A stretch of 64,000 bases of DNA from Telluribacter humicola (GCF_017355935.1 NZ_JAFIQT010000001.1:1984001-2048000); one strand, 5' to 3'; shown: positions 1-9,479, counted from the stretch's first letter. Program-made: numbers and translations. Notes: generated by a model not told the origin, from the letters alone.

Positions 1-2316
1 TCCATCAGCCCTGAGGGAGCTACCTTTGCCGGTAATACCAACTATACCATCACAGCAGGTGGTCAGTCGGCTACACTGCGTATTAACGCTAATTCACCGC
101 TGGCAGGAGCCGGACGGTCGTCCAACCCAGTAACCGTGACCGGTATTGCCGACCGTTTTGTTTCCGGATCAACCACCCCCGGTACCAATGGTTTACAGCT
201 GCAGCCACGTATTCTGGAAGATATTCCCGGATCAACTCCGGCTCAGGACTATATATGTGAAACTCCGGGCGGCACTACTACATTGACGCGTGACCAGACA
301 CTGGATATCTCAACCTGGAACATGGAATTCTTTGGAGCTGATGCAGGTACTATCGCTTGTCCACAAGGTCCCCTGAACTATGAAGATATGGGACCACTCA
401 ACGAAGACCTGCAGCAGACCAATGCTATCAAGGTAATTGAGAAGCTGAACGCGGATATTATCGCCGTACAGGAAATGAGTAGTACGGATCGACTGGAGGC
501 TACGGTGAAAGCTATACCCGGCGGTAACTACAGCTATATCTGTTCGGACAAGTTTTCTTACTACTTCCAGGATGAATGTCAGCAGGTACCAACGGGCAAT
601 CCGCCTACCGTATTTGGACCTACTTCGTTGGCCCAGAAGGTGTGTATCATTTATAATACCGCTACGGTAACGCCGGTACTAGAAGAAACTAAGCCTCTGC
701 TGGCTGATAAGTACAACTATCCTTCGGGTAACGGCTGGTCGTCAGGACGTCTTCCTTTTATGTTCGTGGCTGACGTATCCTTACAAGGAGAAACCCGTCG
801 TGTACACGTGGTAGATATCCACGCTAAGTCAGGTAGTGCCACTTCGGATTACAACCGCCGTAAGCAGGATATTCAGGATCTCAAAACCGCCCTGGATGCT
901 GAATACCCCGAAGCTAACATCATCATACTGGGTGACTATAATGATAAGCTGAATGGCTCTATCGCTGCCAACCAGCCCTCGTCGTACCTGCCGTTTGTAT
1001 CGGATGTGTCTAACTACTCGGCCATCACACTGCCACTCGAAAACCAGGGATGCTCTACTTTTAATCCTTCGGCCAGCTTTATTGATCATATGATCCTTTC
1101 GAGTGAACTGGCTACCGCCTACCTTGATAAATCAGTCTATGTAATGCAGCCGTTGAGCATTCCTAACTATGCCAATACTACGTCTGACCACAATCCGGTA
1201 CTGGCTCGTTTTGATATTACTCAACTACCTGCTCCGGTTACGCCACTGGCTGTTACCGTAACTGCTACTCCTGCCGAGATTCTTTCGAACGAATCAACCA
1301 GTCTGACGGCTACGGTGTCGGGTGGTACTGAGCCTTACACCTACGAGTGGACCGGCCCCGGTACTATCACCAACGCGACCAGTGCTACGGCCACAGTTTC
1401 AAACCTGTCGGCTGGTGTGCATGAGTTTACTGTTAAAGTGACAGACGCTACCAACCCTGAAAAGCAGACCCTATCCAAGACGGTTACCGTTACGGTAATT
1501 CAGGCTAATCTGGCTCCGGTAGCTTCGCCAATAGCAGATCAGTCGGCTACGGCTGGATTTGCTATTGAATTGGATGTGACAACCGCATTCCAGGATCCGG
1601 AGAATGAAACACTTACCTACACGGCCACTGGCCTACCGGCAGGACTCAGCCTGAACAATGGCGTGATCAGCGGTATGCCAGCTGTTACCGGCGAATTTGC
1701 GGTAACCGTTACAGCTACCGATCCGGCAGGTCTTTCGGCTAATGCCAGCTTTACGCTAACCGTAGTAGCCGGACCGCTGAAGATGCTGGTCCCTGACTAT
1801 GACTGCAACACCGGTCGCCTGACCATCCGTACCATTGCTGGTAACGGTAATGAGATAGAGTACCAGGTAGCATCAGTTACGACCGGCTGGACTACGCAGG
1901 CCACCCTTACACTGGAAGCTAAGCACATCAACCGAAGCCTGAAACTACGCGCCCGTCAGCGCCGCAGCGATGGAAGAGGCTATGATGAGGTAGAGTTAGC
2001 TTTCACGCCTACGGCTTGTAATGCCGCTGCCCGTATCGGTATCTCTGAGCCCGAAACGGTTACGGAGCTTACTCTGCAGGTACTCGGAAATCCGGTAACG
2101 GATGTGTTGACGGTGGATGTACGTGGTGCCGAAGGTCAGGCTCTGCAACTGCACCTGATTGATCTGAATGGACGCATCATCGAAGCCCGTCGTATCGAAT
2201 CGGCCGGTGAGGTAGAGCATCATTCGTTTGATGTACGCCGCCAGGCTACGGGTATGCTGCTGTTGCAGGTATCAACGATCAAAGAGCAGAAGATGGTTAA
2301 AATCCTGAAAAACTAA
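1..2316 (+). CDS. Secreted endonuclease/exonuclease/phosphatase-family protein with Ig-like domains and T9SS sorting domain (5' truncated)
   Basis: The reading frame is open to the left window edge, so the true start and signal peptide lie outside; the GTG at 136 is only an internal codon. The 771 visible residues contain an EEP nuclease/phosphatase fold: STWNMEFFG, the Mg-binding Glu in IIAVQEMSS, VVDIHAKSG, IILGDYND and the terminal SDHNPV motif (codons near 370-1200). Next come a PKD/Ig-like domain (about 1250-1500) and a cadherin-like putative Ig domain (about 1510-1770). The C-terminus (about 2060-2310), with LIDLNGRII and a basic KMVKILKN ending, resembles a T9SS type A sorting domain. 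Inference: a cell-surface or secreted nuclease or phosphodiesterase; the substrate cannot be told. A strong terminator follows. Confidence 0.88.
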   Translation, partial: SISPEGATFAGNTNYTITAGGQSATLRINANSPLAGAGRSSNPVTVTGIADRFVSGSTTPGTNGLQLQPRILEDIPGSTPAQDYICETPGGTTTLTRDQTLDISTWNMEFFGADAGTIACPQGPLNYEDMGPLNEDLQQTNAIKVIEKLNADIIAVQEMSSTDRLEATVKAIPGGNYSYICSDKFSYYFQDECQQVPTGNPPTVFGPTSLAQKVCIIYNTATVTPVLEETKPLLADKYNYPSGNGWSSGRLPFMFVADVSLQGETRRVHVVDIHAKSGSATSDYNRRKQDIQDLKTALDAEYPEANIIILGDYNDKLNGSIAANQPSSYLPFVSDVSNYSAITLPLENQGCSTFNPSASFIDHMILSSELATAYLDKSVYVMQPLSIPNYANTTSDHNPVLARFDITQLPAPVTPLAVTVTATPAEILSNESTSLTATVSGGTEPYTYEWTGPGTITNATSATATVSNLSAGVHEFTVKVTDATNPEKQTLSKTVTVTVIQANLAPVASPIADQSATAGFAIELDVTTAFQDPENETLTYTATGLPAGLSLNNGVISGMPAVTGEFAVTVTATDPAGLSANASFTLTVVAGPLKMLVPDYDCNTGRLTIRTIAGNGNEIEYQVASVTTGWTTQATLTLEAKHINRSLKLRARQRRSDGRGYDEVELAFTPTACNAAARIGISEPETVTELTLQVLGNPVTDVLTVDVRGAEGQALQLHLIDLNGRIIEARRIESAGEVEHHSFDVRRQATGMLLLQVSTIKEQKMVKILKN

Positions 2317-2337
2317 GTACTAGCTGTTCTGATATAG

Positions 2338-2383
2338 GCTGCCCATCCCGTCCGATTTCCGGACCGGGAGGGGCAGCTTTTTT
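2338..2383 (+). terminator. Rho-independent terminator of the secreted nuclease gene
   Basis: A GC-rich stem (GCTGCCC..TCCCG..TCC pairing with GGA.CGGGA.GGGCAGC, one mismatch and one bulge) is followed by a run of six T. It lies 22 bases after the stop codon of the T9SS nuclease gene and touches the stop codon of the convergent gene. Confidence 0.85.
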
Positions 2384-3143
2384 AATCCCAATACTTTTTC
2401 ATCAGCTCATATCCCTCGGGGTCAAATGCCCGCAGTTGTTCCCGGGTAAAGGGGTAGTAGTCGTTTTTTCCAAGGTAGGCTTCACTTAGCTCAGCAAAGT
2501 ACTCGTCCACCGAGTTAAGGGCGTAGGCCCGGCGGGTACCACCCAGGTTATAGGCCACTTCTTCGTATTTCTTGCTTTTCAAAGCTTTTCGATAAGCTTT
2601 ATCCACTTCATTGGTTTTGATACGAATGGTCTGGTCAAAATAAGCGTGAGCCAGTTCGTGCAGTACCATGTAGGGCTGATTCAACCTTTGCCACTCCACG
2701 AAGTTTCGGATGTTACTTACCTCCACACTCTTTGCCTTCTCGGGCAGGTACCCATTGGCCTTCAGCCAATCCCCCGACCGATGGTACCACATAGCTCCCT
2801 TAGGTACAAGGTCCCACTCCATCCAGATAGGTACCCGCTTTATGAGAATGAGCTGGTCAGGCTTAATGAGATGATTTATTTCAAGGAGTTTGGTATCCAG
2901 TAGCGCAATGGCTTCCTCCGTTTCCGGATGAGTAAACGCATCTTCCCTGACCAGTACTTTGTAGCCCTGTATGTAGAGTGTACGATAGGTGGAGTCAGCA
3001 ACGGAGTAGGTGAAAGCCCACTCCTGTACCCTTACTGGTGAGGTAGGTACCCCTACGGTAGGTACCCTTTTGGGAAACCAATGGGCTAGCAGGTAAAAGA
3101 GGGTGCTGTATATCATGAGGAGTAGGGGGCGTTGAGGGGGCAC
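2382..3143 (-). CDS. Putative HExxH zinc metallopeptidase-like protein
   Basis: 253 codons from a GTG start; an ATG at 3116 (codon 10) is an equally possible start. A hydrophobic N-terminus (residues 7-22) could be a signal or membrane anchor. The motif HELAHAY (His162, Glu163, His166) followed by VDEYFAELSEAY (around 212-223, Glu218 a candidate third ligand) fits a gluzincin-type zinc site such as that of the anthrax lethal factor-like family. That assignment is pattern recognition, not a database match. It lies 20 bases downstream of the DUF4230 gene on the same strand and may be co-transcribed. The substrate is unknown. Confidence 0.7.
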   Translation of the reverse strand: MPPQRPLLLMIYSTLFYLLAHWFPKRVPTVGVPTSPVRVQEWAFTYSVADSTYRTLYIQGYKVLVREDAFTHPETEEAIALLDTKLLEINHLIKPDQLILIKRVPIWMEWDLVPKGAMWYHRSGDWLKANGYLPEKAKSVEVSNIRNFVEWQRLNQPYMVLHELAHAYFDQTIRIKTNEVDKAYRKALKSKKYEEVAYNLGGTRRAYALNSVDEYFAELSEAYLGKNDYYPFTREQLRAFDPEGYELMKKYWD

Positions 3144-3163
3144 ATCAGCGAGATAATTTAAAC

Positions 3164-3847
3164 CTACTTCTTCTTTTCCTCCTCATCCGGGGGCAGCAGC
3201 GGGTCAATACTAGCTTCGGTATCGCGGTAGTTACTGTACGAATCCAGCATTTTTCGGTTGGCTTCTGAAAGTTGCATATCAATTTTCCAGTTCATCAGGG
3301 CCGCCAGCTGGTAAATCATAAACTGCACCTGGTTGTTGGCAATGCGGGGGAGGTCGCTCTGCAGGGCCTTTTCATTCATGGTTTGCTTGGCCTCCGTTAG
3401 TATGTTGGTATAGTCGTCGCTCTGGAAGCGGTTGATCCAGCCCTGTTCTATGTCGTAGAACTTGTAGTCGGTATCCATGGAAAGAATTTCCGGCTCGGGA
3501 AAGTACTCGATAATCATCCGGCGGTCGTCTTCGGAGAGGCGGAACCGCATCTTCCGGAAGTCGTAACCAACCAGAACTTTGGCCTTGGCAATAACCAGCG
3601 CCTTTTTGCGGTCATTAAACAGGTGCCAGTAGTCTTTATTCTGCTGGTAGTTGTAGATTTCGGTAAAGTACCCTTCGGCCATAACTACCTTAAATACCTT
3701 TTCTATCCGTTCCAGCAGAATGGTGGCTTCCCGGCTGGGTTCAGAGGATTTGCGGTTACGGCCCGACCAGAAGTAGTAGATTCCGGCGCCAACCAGTCCC
3801 CCCAATAGTAGTGTAAGCAGAAAAAAAACCAGACTATTGCTGTCCAT
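3164..3847 (-). CDS. DUF4230 family membrane-anchored protein
   Basis: The frame stays open upstream to 3898, but the ATG at 3847 directly precedes a good N-terminal transmembrane helix (SLVFFLLTLLLGGLVGAGIYYF), so this start, giving 227 residues, is preferred. The soluble part contains a conserved-looking YNYQQNKDYW..KKALVIAKAKVLVGYDF segment and FYDIEQGWINRF, features I associate with DUF4230. The C-terminus is highly charged (DEEEKKK). Function is unknown; the topology suggests a short cytoplasmic or outer end and a folded domain on the other side of the membrane. It is divergent from miaA. Confidence 0.75.
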   Translation of the reverse strand: MDSNSLVFFLLTLLLGGLVGAGIYYFWSGRNRKSSEPSREATILLERIEKVFKVVMAEGYFTEIYNYQQNKDYWHLFNDRKKALVIAKAKVLVGYDFRKMRFRLSEDDRRMIIEYFPEPEILSMDTDYKFYDIEQGWINRFQSDDYTNILTEAKQTMNEKALQSDLPRIANNQVQFMIYQLAALMNWKIDMQLSEANRKMLDSYSNYRDTEASIDPLLPPDEEEKKK

Positions 3848-3900
3848 GATGTCTATTTTTGCGGTTCTAATATGCGTATATAAACTGAATAATACCAAAA

Positions 3901-4815
3901 GTGGCTGATAAGTACCTGATTGTTATAGCCGGACCCACGGCGGTTGGAAAGACAGACCTGTGCCTCCGGCTGGCCGAAGAGCTGCAGACTGTCATCGTTT
4001 CTGCCGATTCACGGCAGGTTTTCCGGGAGCTTACCATTGGTACAGCCAAGCCTACCGAGGCCGAACTCGCACGGGTACCTCATTACTTTATAAATTCTCA
4101 TACCATCGCGGAGCCTTACAGTGCCGGTGACTTTGAGCGGGATGCGCTGGTGCTGCTGGATGAGCTATTCAGAGAGAGGGATGTGGTACTTATGACGGGG
4201 GGATCAGGACTATATATCAAGGCGGTATGCGAAGGCCTCGACGACCTGCCCCAGCCCCTGCCGGGCCTGCGTGAAGAGCTGACTCTGCGCCTGCAGGAGG
4301 AGGGGCTCGAAGTACTTCAGGTCGATGCCCTGCACGTTGATCCGGAGTTTGCGGCTACGCCCGAAATCCAGAATCCGCAGCGGGTAGTGCGGGCGCTGGA
4401 AGTATTCTATACCACCGGCCAGCCTATCTCTTCCTTTAAGAAAAAACAAGTAGCCCAACGTCCCTTCCGGCAGGTACTCATAGCCTTGGATCGGGACCGG
4501 GACGAGCTGTACCAGCGAATCAACACCCGTATGGATACCATGCTAGCGGCTGGATTGGTAGAGGAGGCACGCTTAGTGGCCCAGTACCGTCACCACCACG
4601 CCCTGCAGACTGTAGGGTACAAAGAGGTATACGGGTACCTGGATGGGGAGTACGGGGAGGAGGAAATGGTACGCCTGCTCAAACAGAACTCCCGCCGCTA
4701 CGCCAAGCGTCAGTTGACGTGGTTCCGGCATCAGGGGGAGTTTGCGTGGTTTCAGGCGGAGGATTACCATGGGGTTTTAAGCCATATTCAGTCTTCTTTG
4801 AATCAATTAATATAG
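3901..4815 (+). CDS. miaA: tRNA dimethylallyltransferase MiaA
   Basis: 304 residues, the usual length for MiaA, from a GTG start. The enzyme transfers a dimethylallyl group from DMAPP to A37 of tRNAs reading UNN codons. The P-loop GPTAVGKT (residues 11-18), the DSRQVF motif (about 38-43), GTAKPT, TGGSGLY (about 99-105) and the C-terminal QNSRRYAKRQLTWFR basic segment that contacts tRNA are all present. It is divergent from the DUF4230 gene with about 50 bases between starts, and ends in a strong inverted repeat shared with the convergent rhodanese gene. Confidence 0.96.
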   Translation: MADKYLIVIAGPTAVGKTDLCLRLAEELQTVIVSADSRQVFRELTIGTAKPTEAELARVPHYFINSHTIAEPYSAGDFERDALVLLDELFRERDVVLMTGGSGLYIKAVCEGLDDLPQPLPGLREELTLRLQEEGLEVLQVDALHVDPEFAATPEIQNPQRVVRALEVFYTTGQPISSFKKKQVAQRPFRQVLIALDRDRDELYQRINTRMDTMLAAGLVEEARLVAQYRHHHALQTVGYKEVYGYLDGEYGEEEMVRLLKQNSRRYAKRQLTWFRHQGEFAWFQAEDYHGVLSHIQSSLNQLI

Positions 4816-4836
4816 AATTCATTCAATATAAACAAG

Positions 4837-4864
4837 GAGCCCCATCTGATATCAGATGGGGCTC
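4837..4864. terminator. Bidirectional terminator between miaA and the rhodanese gene
   Basis: Perfect 14+14 inverted repeat (GAGCCCCATCTGAT and its complement) between two convergent genes, with T-rich sequence on the + strand side. It can serve both transcripts. Confidence 0.75.
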
Positions 4865-4884
4865 TTGGTAGTTTTGTATCACTA

Positions 4885-5196
4885 TTAACCTTCCTGCTCT
4901 TCCATTTCGCGATAAGCCAGTATGCCTCCGGTTACATTGCGGACATTGTTAAATCCATTAGCTTCCAGAAACTGCTGGGCCTTGCCCGAGCGGGCACCGG
5001 AGCGGCAGTGCACAACGATTTCTTCGTCTTTCAGTGGTTCCAGCTCATCGAGGTGATCAGGTAATTCGCCCAGCGGGATCAGTTGTGCTCCCAGGTTGTC
5101 AGCCTCGTATTCGTATTCTTCGCGAACGTCAATGAAGTTGAACTTTTCACCCTTATCCAGACGCTCTTTTAGTTCTTGTACCGTAATATCTGCCAT
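4885..5196 (-). CDS. Single-domain rhodanese-like protein
   Basis: 103 residues forming one rhodanese domain. The active-site loop CRSGARS has its catalytic Cys at residue 64, and the domain shows the FIDVREEYEY and TGGILAYREM motifs typical of GlpE/PspE-type proteins. Family role: transfer of sulfane sulfur through a Cys persulfide; the in vivo acceptor is not shown by context. There is no signal peptide, so it is presumably cytoplasmic. A consensus -7 promoter element lies 47 bases upstream of the ATG, so it is probably monocistronic. Confidence 0.92.
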   Translation of the reverse strand: MADITVQELKERLDKGEKFNFIDVREEYEYEADNLGAQLIPLGELPDHLDELEPLKDEEIVVHCRSGARSGKAQQFLEANGFNNVRNVTGGILAYREMEEQEG

Positions 5197-5242
5197 GAGT
5201 AGCTATGGTTATATGTAAAGAATGAACAATGTTTTAGAAAGG

Positions 5243-5250
5243 CAAAAATA
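5243..5250 (-). promoter_or_regulatory. -7 promoter element of the rhodanese gene
   Basis: On the minus strand this reads TATTTTTG, a full match to the Bacteroidetes TAnnTTTG element, 47 bases before the rhodanese ATG. No well-spaced TTTG -33 element was found. Confidence 0.45.
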
Positions 5251-5309
5251 GCGTATAGAGTTCAAAAATGTACCTCAGAAGTAGCAGTACCAGCTATAAG
5301 CTGACTAGA

Positions 5310-7187
5310 TTACTTTTTGATGACCAGCTTCTGGACGGCTGTTCGTTTTCCGTCTGTAATACGCAGAATGTACATCCCTTCGGACAGATGGCTGAGGGAC
5401 GCTTCCCGTACCCCTTCACCAGGGGAGATTACCCTCACCTGTATACCCTGTACTGAATACACTTCAATCTGTTTGATCAGGTCGTTGTCCCACCGGATGT
5501 TCCCGCTGGTTGGATTGGGGTAGACGCTGACCTGTAAGTTAGGCAGGGGCTCGGAGCCGGTCACAATGCCGTCATCTTTTCCTCCCATGTAAGGGCGAAT
5601 CATCACACTTCCTTTCAGATCCAGATTCCCGGCCCATTCGTTAGAGAGATTGGTATACAACTGTGCGGCTCCTAGCTGGGAGTTACGGTCAAAGCCCACG
5701 GTCAGAGGATCTTCACCGATCTGCAGCCAGCCTACATAAAAGGTATCCGTCACGGCCACGCCGTTGGTAAAAGGGAAGTCTACGTAGCCATTGCGTGTGG
5801 TACCGTACGAGGCGCGTACCGACTGCTGGTGTACGACGCGATCGGGTCTGCCGTTGGTGCTGTTCCATACCTGAATCGTAAAGGCCTGTCCGGTCTGATT
5901 CCGGCGAAAAGGTACCAGTGCCATCCGTACCCCACCCAGGGTGTCAGGTCGATTGACTACAAACCGTACAACCGTACGTCCCAGTCGCTGATTCATCCGT
6001 ACTCCAAACTCCGCCGAGCCGTCGTCATAGGCGTAGTAGTCGGCTAGTTCGGTAATGGTACTGATGGTATCGTTGCGGCGCAGGTTTACAGAGGGGATAG
6101 TGGGGTTCTGATCATCTGTAGTGAGCAGGTCAAATTTCAGTTTGAGTCTGAGTCGTTCTACACCGGCCTGCCGGGGTATAGGTGTTACTTTAACCGCCTT
6201 TTTCTGAGTTTGCCCCGGACCAATAAATACTGATAACGGCTCCTGATACCTTTGGATCTCGCGCCCGGTCAGCTGGTCACGAATGGTGAAGGTATAGGAG
6301 GTGAAGTTAAAGTTGTTGAACAGGTTTACGATGTCTGTCCGGATCGAGTCGGCCGTTTCGGCGGCGGGAGCCTGCCAGTACTGGTCCAGCGGCATGGCCG
6401 TGTATCGTTTCAAGAATGACGTCAATGGTTGCCGTACGGCCACATCCTTGATGAAGCGGTCATTGATGGATCGGTTCCGGTTCAGATAGATGTAGTCCAG
6501 GTGCCAGCTATCGAATGCTCCCGACGAACGGCCGTAGCCCCGGAAACGAAACCGGAAGCCCGCGTGCAGGAATGACGCATCGCGAACCGGTATAAAGGTA
6601 TGCTTATAAAGCGTGTCAAAAACAGCGCCCGATTGCTTCCAGACACTGATCCAGTCTCCTTTCTGATTCAGGAATTCCAGCCGGAAGGTATCTACATCGT
6701 CGGGCAGTTCGCCGAGTCCGCGGGCCTGCCAGTAAAAACTCAGGTACACCGAGTCGGCAGGCGAGAGGCCAGCCAGGTCAATGGGTTGGGTGGTAAGGGT
6801 ATCGGTGTCCCCCTGAGCCTGCTCATTGATGAAGTTATAGGGTGCCCCGGCAGCATTCAACCCGTCGAAGGTAGCGATGTTGATGGAAGGATGCGTCGTG
6901 GTAAGGACGTTGTTGATGTACACCCCACTACCGGGCATCCAGATCGCCGGATCAGGAGATGTATTCGAGGTCGTTGAGAAATCATCAAAAACCGGTAGCC
7001 TCAGCGCCTGCGTACGGGCAGCCTGCTTTGGTATTGGCTGCTGGACGGATGCACCGGCCGGTGGGATGATAGGTACCAGTTCGAGCTGTGCCCAGGCTGG
7101 TACCGAACACAGCCATACCAGCCACGCAAGGTATATGCCTCTTTTGGGGAAATTGATCAATAAATTAATCCAGCTGGGGTTCTTCAT
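5310..7187 (-). CDS. Secreted protein with T9SS type A sorting domain
   Basis: 625 residues. The N-terminus has a signal peptide (basic MKNPSWINLLINFPKRG, hydrophobic core, cleavage near PAWAQ). The C-terminal ~80 residues (VSVYPNPTSGNI..IEVYSVQGIQV..LSEGMYILRITDGKRTAVQKLVIKK) form a classic T9SS sorting domain, so the protein should be exported across the outer membrane. The middle is rich in beta-strand-like sequence without a catalytic motif I recognise. Its start codon lies inside the 3' end of the PASTA gene (23-base overlap), indicating co-transcription and possibly translational coupling. Function unknown; a surface or gliding-related structural role is only a guess. Confidence 0.85.
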   Translation of the reverse strand: MKNPSWINLLINFPKRGIYLAWLVWLCSVPAWAQLELVPIIPPAGASVQQPIPKQAARTQALRLPVFDDFSTTSNTSPDPAIWMPGSGVYINNVLTTTHPSINIATFDGLNAAGAPYNFINEQAQGDTDTLTTQPIDLAGLSPADSVYLSFYWQARGLGELPDDVDTFRLEFLNQKGDWISVWKQSGAVFDTLYKHTFIPVRDASFLHAGFRFRFRGYGRSSGAFDSWHLDYIYLNRNRSINDRFIKDVAVRQPLTSFLKRYTAMPLDQYWQAPAAETADSIRTDIVNLFNNFNFTSYTFTIRDQLTGREIQRYQEPLSVFIGPGQTQKKAVKVTPIPRQAGVERLRLKLKFDLLTTDDQNPTIPSVNLRRNDTISTITELADYYAYDDGSAEFGVRMNQRLGRTVVRFVVNRPDTLGGVRMALVPFRRNQTGQAFTIQVWNSTNGRPDRVVHQQSVRASYGTTRNGYVDFPFTNGVAVTDTFYVGWLQIGEDPLTVGFDRNSQLGAAQLYTNLSNEWAGNLDLKGSVMIRPYMGGKDDGIVTGSEPLPNLQVSVYPNPTSGNIRWDNDLIKQIEVYSVQGIQVRVISPGEGVREASLSHLSEGMYILRITDGKRTAVQKLVIKK

Positions 7188-7965
7188 TCGAATCGGACGA
7201 GGAGTCAGTGAGCGGTCCTACTACCCATAGGTCAATTACGTCACCAATACGGATTTTATTGCCTGATTCGGGATTTTGGCGTACAACGGTACCCGCCTCC
7301 TTGCTATCGTCGTTCACTACTATCACCTGACCCACTTTGAGACCCGCACCCACAATCTGGAACTTGGCTTCGTCGAGTGGCATGTCAACTACTGATGGCA
7401 CCGGGAATGAAGTACTACCCAATCCGTCACCCACCTCCAGGTCTATCTTAGAACCCTTGGCTACGGGCTGCCCCGGCAGAATCTCCTGCCCGTTGTAGTA
7501 CTGCCTCAGTACGGCCCCGTGGGCCAGGTCGGGCACGTAGCGCAGCGTACCCAGGTTGAGTCCCATGCTCTTGATGAGCATCTGGGCACTGCGTAGCGTC
7601 ATGTCAGTTAACTTAGGCATCTTGATCAGCGGAGCTGTACGCGATACCACCGTAATATAGATCTTACGACCTTCCTTCACCTTGGAGTTGGGCTGAGGAT
7701 ACTGCGACAGAATGGTCAGAGGGGCCATGTTAGCCACAAAGGTACAGTCACTTACTTCGTAGCGCAGGTCACGCTCATCCAGAAAGTCCTCCAGTTCCTC
7801 CACATTCATCTTACGCAGATCAGGGACTGTAATAGCCTCGCCATGATTAGTGGTTAGTGGTAAGTAGATAAAGAAGAAAGCAAGGAATAAGGCGGCTATC
7901 AGCGCTATAATAATTCCAATATGAATAAAGAGGTCTTTACGGGACTGCGTGCTAATCTTAACCAT
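7165..7965 (-). CDS. PASTA domain-containing membrane protein
   Basis: 266 residues: a short cytoplasmic N-terminus, one transmembrane helix (about 14-36, rich in Ile/Ala/Leu/Phe), then three tandem PASTA repeats (about 40-110, 112-180, 185-252) with motifs such as ITVPDLRKMNVEELEDFL and VPSVVDMPLDEAKFQIVGAGL. PASTA domains bind peptidoglycan or muropeptides in kinases and penicillin-binding proteins; here there is no kinase or transpeptidase domain. A stand-alone PASTA protein of this kind is common in Bacteroidota. Inferred role: cell-wall sensing or scaffolding in the periplasm. It heads a two-gene unit with the T9SS protein. Confidence 0.92.
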   Translation of the reverse strand: MVKISTQSRKDLFIHIGIIIALIAALFLAFFFIYLPLTTNHGEAITVPDLRKMNVEELEDFLDERDLRYEVSDCTFVANMAPLTILSQYPQPNSKVKEGRKIYITVVSRTAPLIKMPKLTDMTLRSAQMLIKSMGLNLGTLRYVPDLAHGAVLRQYYNGQEILPGQPVAKGSKIDLEVGDGLGSTSFPVPSVVDMPLDEAKFQIVGAGLKVGQVIVVNDDSKEAGTVVRQNPESGNKIRIGDVIDLWVVGPLTDSSSDSNEEPQLD

Positions 7966-8040
7966 GGGTCTGGTATGTACTGGGCATTTCGTTTCTAAAC
8001 GGTAAAAATAGAAGGAATATTTCAGGCCGCCAACTGCAGG

Positions 8041-8631
8041 TTACCGCTGTAATCCCATAATTCGCTGAATGTACTTCCCGAGTATATCAAATTCCAGGTT
8101 AACGATGTCACCTTCCTGCAACTGGTGGAAGTTAGTATGCTCGTAGGTATAGGGGATAATAGTGACCCTGAATGAGTCAGGCTGCGAATTAAAGACCGTC
8201 AGGCTGACCCCATTGATGCAAATAGAGCCTTTCTCGACGGTAATATTCCCGAGGGCGGGATCGTAGCTGAAATCATACAACCAGCTGCCGTCAAGCTCCT
8301 GCACGCGGGTACATGTGGCGGTCTGGTCTACGTGGCCTTGCACGATGTGTCCGTCAAACCGGCCGTTGGCCGACATACAGCGCTCCAGATTAACTTTATG
8401 TCCCGGCTGCAGCCTGCCCAGATTGGTTTTTTTCAGGGTTTCGTCCACGGCTGTCACGTAGTAGGTATCCTCTTCAATGGCCGTTACGGTCAGGCATACC
8501 CCGTTGTGACTCAGGCTTTGATCTACTTTTAGTTCGGGAGCCAGTGCTGAACGAAACTTGAAGGTCAGGTTGGTACCTTCGGCTTCCATATCAACTACTT
8601 CTCCTACGGTTTCTATGATTCCGGTAAACAT
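8041..8631 (-). CDS. ribE: Riboflavin synthase, alpha subunit
   Basis: 196 residues, close to the usual ~200. The protein is built of two lumazine-binding barrels: the first starts MFTGIIETVGEV, the second around residue 98 with GHIVQGHVDQTA. It dismutates two 6,7-dimethyl-8-ribityllumazine molecules into riboflavin and a pyrimidine that is recycled. The diagnostic MFTGIIE start and SLTVTAI/SLTVFNS repeats are visible. No other rib genes or FMN riboswitch are visible nearby; the 124-base gap to the divergent DUF1684 gene is AT-rich. Confidence 0.96.
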   Translation of the reverse strand: MFTGIIETVGEVVDMEAEGTNLTFKFRSALAPELKVDQSLSHNGVCLTVTAIEEDTYYVTAVDETLKKTNLGRLQPGHKVNLERCMSANGRFDGHIVQGHVDQTATCTRVQELDGSWLYDFSYDPALGNITVEKGSICINGVSLTVFNSQPDSFRVTIIPYTYEHTNFHQLQEGDIVNLEFDILGKYIQRIMGLQR

Positions 8632-8755
8632 ACGTCTGGTTTTGATGATTAAATACTTAGCGTTCGGTTTTTACACAGGTTACACGCATTTCTGCTTTTT
8701 TGCTTGCTACTGACACCTGAACATCGGATTTTTGCCAAAATAAACGCAATTTATC

Positions 8756-9412
8756 ATGTTCAAAAATAAAATCATCCGGTGGAGTACCATAGTAATGGTA
8801 ATGGCCATTCTGGCTTATTTCTTTATTGAGACGTTTAGCTCAGGCCCCGAGCGAAAAAGTTTTGATGCCATTGCCGCGGTTAGTCCCGAAGAGTACGCCA
8901 CTCAGATCAATCAACAACGTGCCGAAAAAGACGAAACGTTCCGTACCTCGGCTGATTCACCCATAGAGCATAAGAATCATTTTAAGGCTCTCAGTTACTT
9001 TGCTCCTGACCTGGACTACCGCGTCAACGCCACCCTGACTCCCTACGATGGCGATGACAAGGAGTTAAAGATTACCTATACCGATGGTACTTCCGACACC
9101 TACGAGCGCTACGCCTGGGCCAACTTCAATATGGAAGGGTTGCAGCAGCGACTGCTCCTGCTCAAGCACGATGGTACTATTTCACTGTTGTTCAGAGATG
9201 GTACCACGGGTGACGAAACCTACGGCGGTGGACGCTACCTGGACTTTTCAATGGAGGATGTAAAGGGGGATTCGCTGCTGATTGATTTCAATCTGGCTTA
9301 CAATCCTTACTGTGCGTATACTCCTTCCTATGCCTGTCCGCTACCTCCGGCGGAGAATACATTAAAGGTGCCAATCCGGGCAGGTGAAAAATATAATGCA
9401 GAAATACATTAA
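8756..9412 (+). CDS. DUF1684 family protein with N-terminal membrane anchor
   Basis: 218 residues. An N-terminal hydrophobic helix (about 9-26) is a signal anchor or uncleaved signal. The C-terminal half carries the signature of DUF1684: FRDGTTGDETYGGGRYLDF, then IDFNLAYNPYCAYTPSYACPLPPAENTLKVPIRAGEK. These Tyr/Pro/Cys-rich motifs are strongly conserved in the family, but no biochemical function is established to my knowledge. It is a single gene 67 bases upstream of pheT; pheT appears to have its own promoter. Confidence 0.85.
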   Translation: MFKNKIIRWSTIVMVMAILAYFFIETFSSGPERKSFDAIAAVSPEEYATQINQQRAEKDETFRTSADSPIEHKNHFKALSYFAPDLDYRVNATLTPYDGDDKELKITYTDGTSDTYERYAWANFNMEGLQQRLLLLKHDGTISLLFRDGTTGDETYGGGRYLDFSMEDVKGDSLLIDFNLAYNPYCAYTPSYACPLPPAENTLKVPIRAGEKYNAEIH

Positions 9413-9461
9413 ATTTGCGGATTGATACATTAGCAAAGAGACTACTTTTTGCTGCATTGAC

Positions 9462-9479
9462 TAACTTGTAAGAACCTCC
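9462..9479 (+). promoter_or_regulatory. pheT start region: -7-like element and very short leader
   Basis: TAACTTG (9462-9468) resembles the -7 element, and only 11 bases separate it from the ATG, so the transcript would have a leader of roughly 8 bases. The string TTGTAAGAACCTCC (9466-9479) abuts the start codon and recurs exactly before the desaturase gene at 19656-19669. Confidence 0.4.
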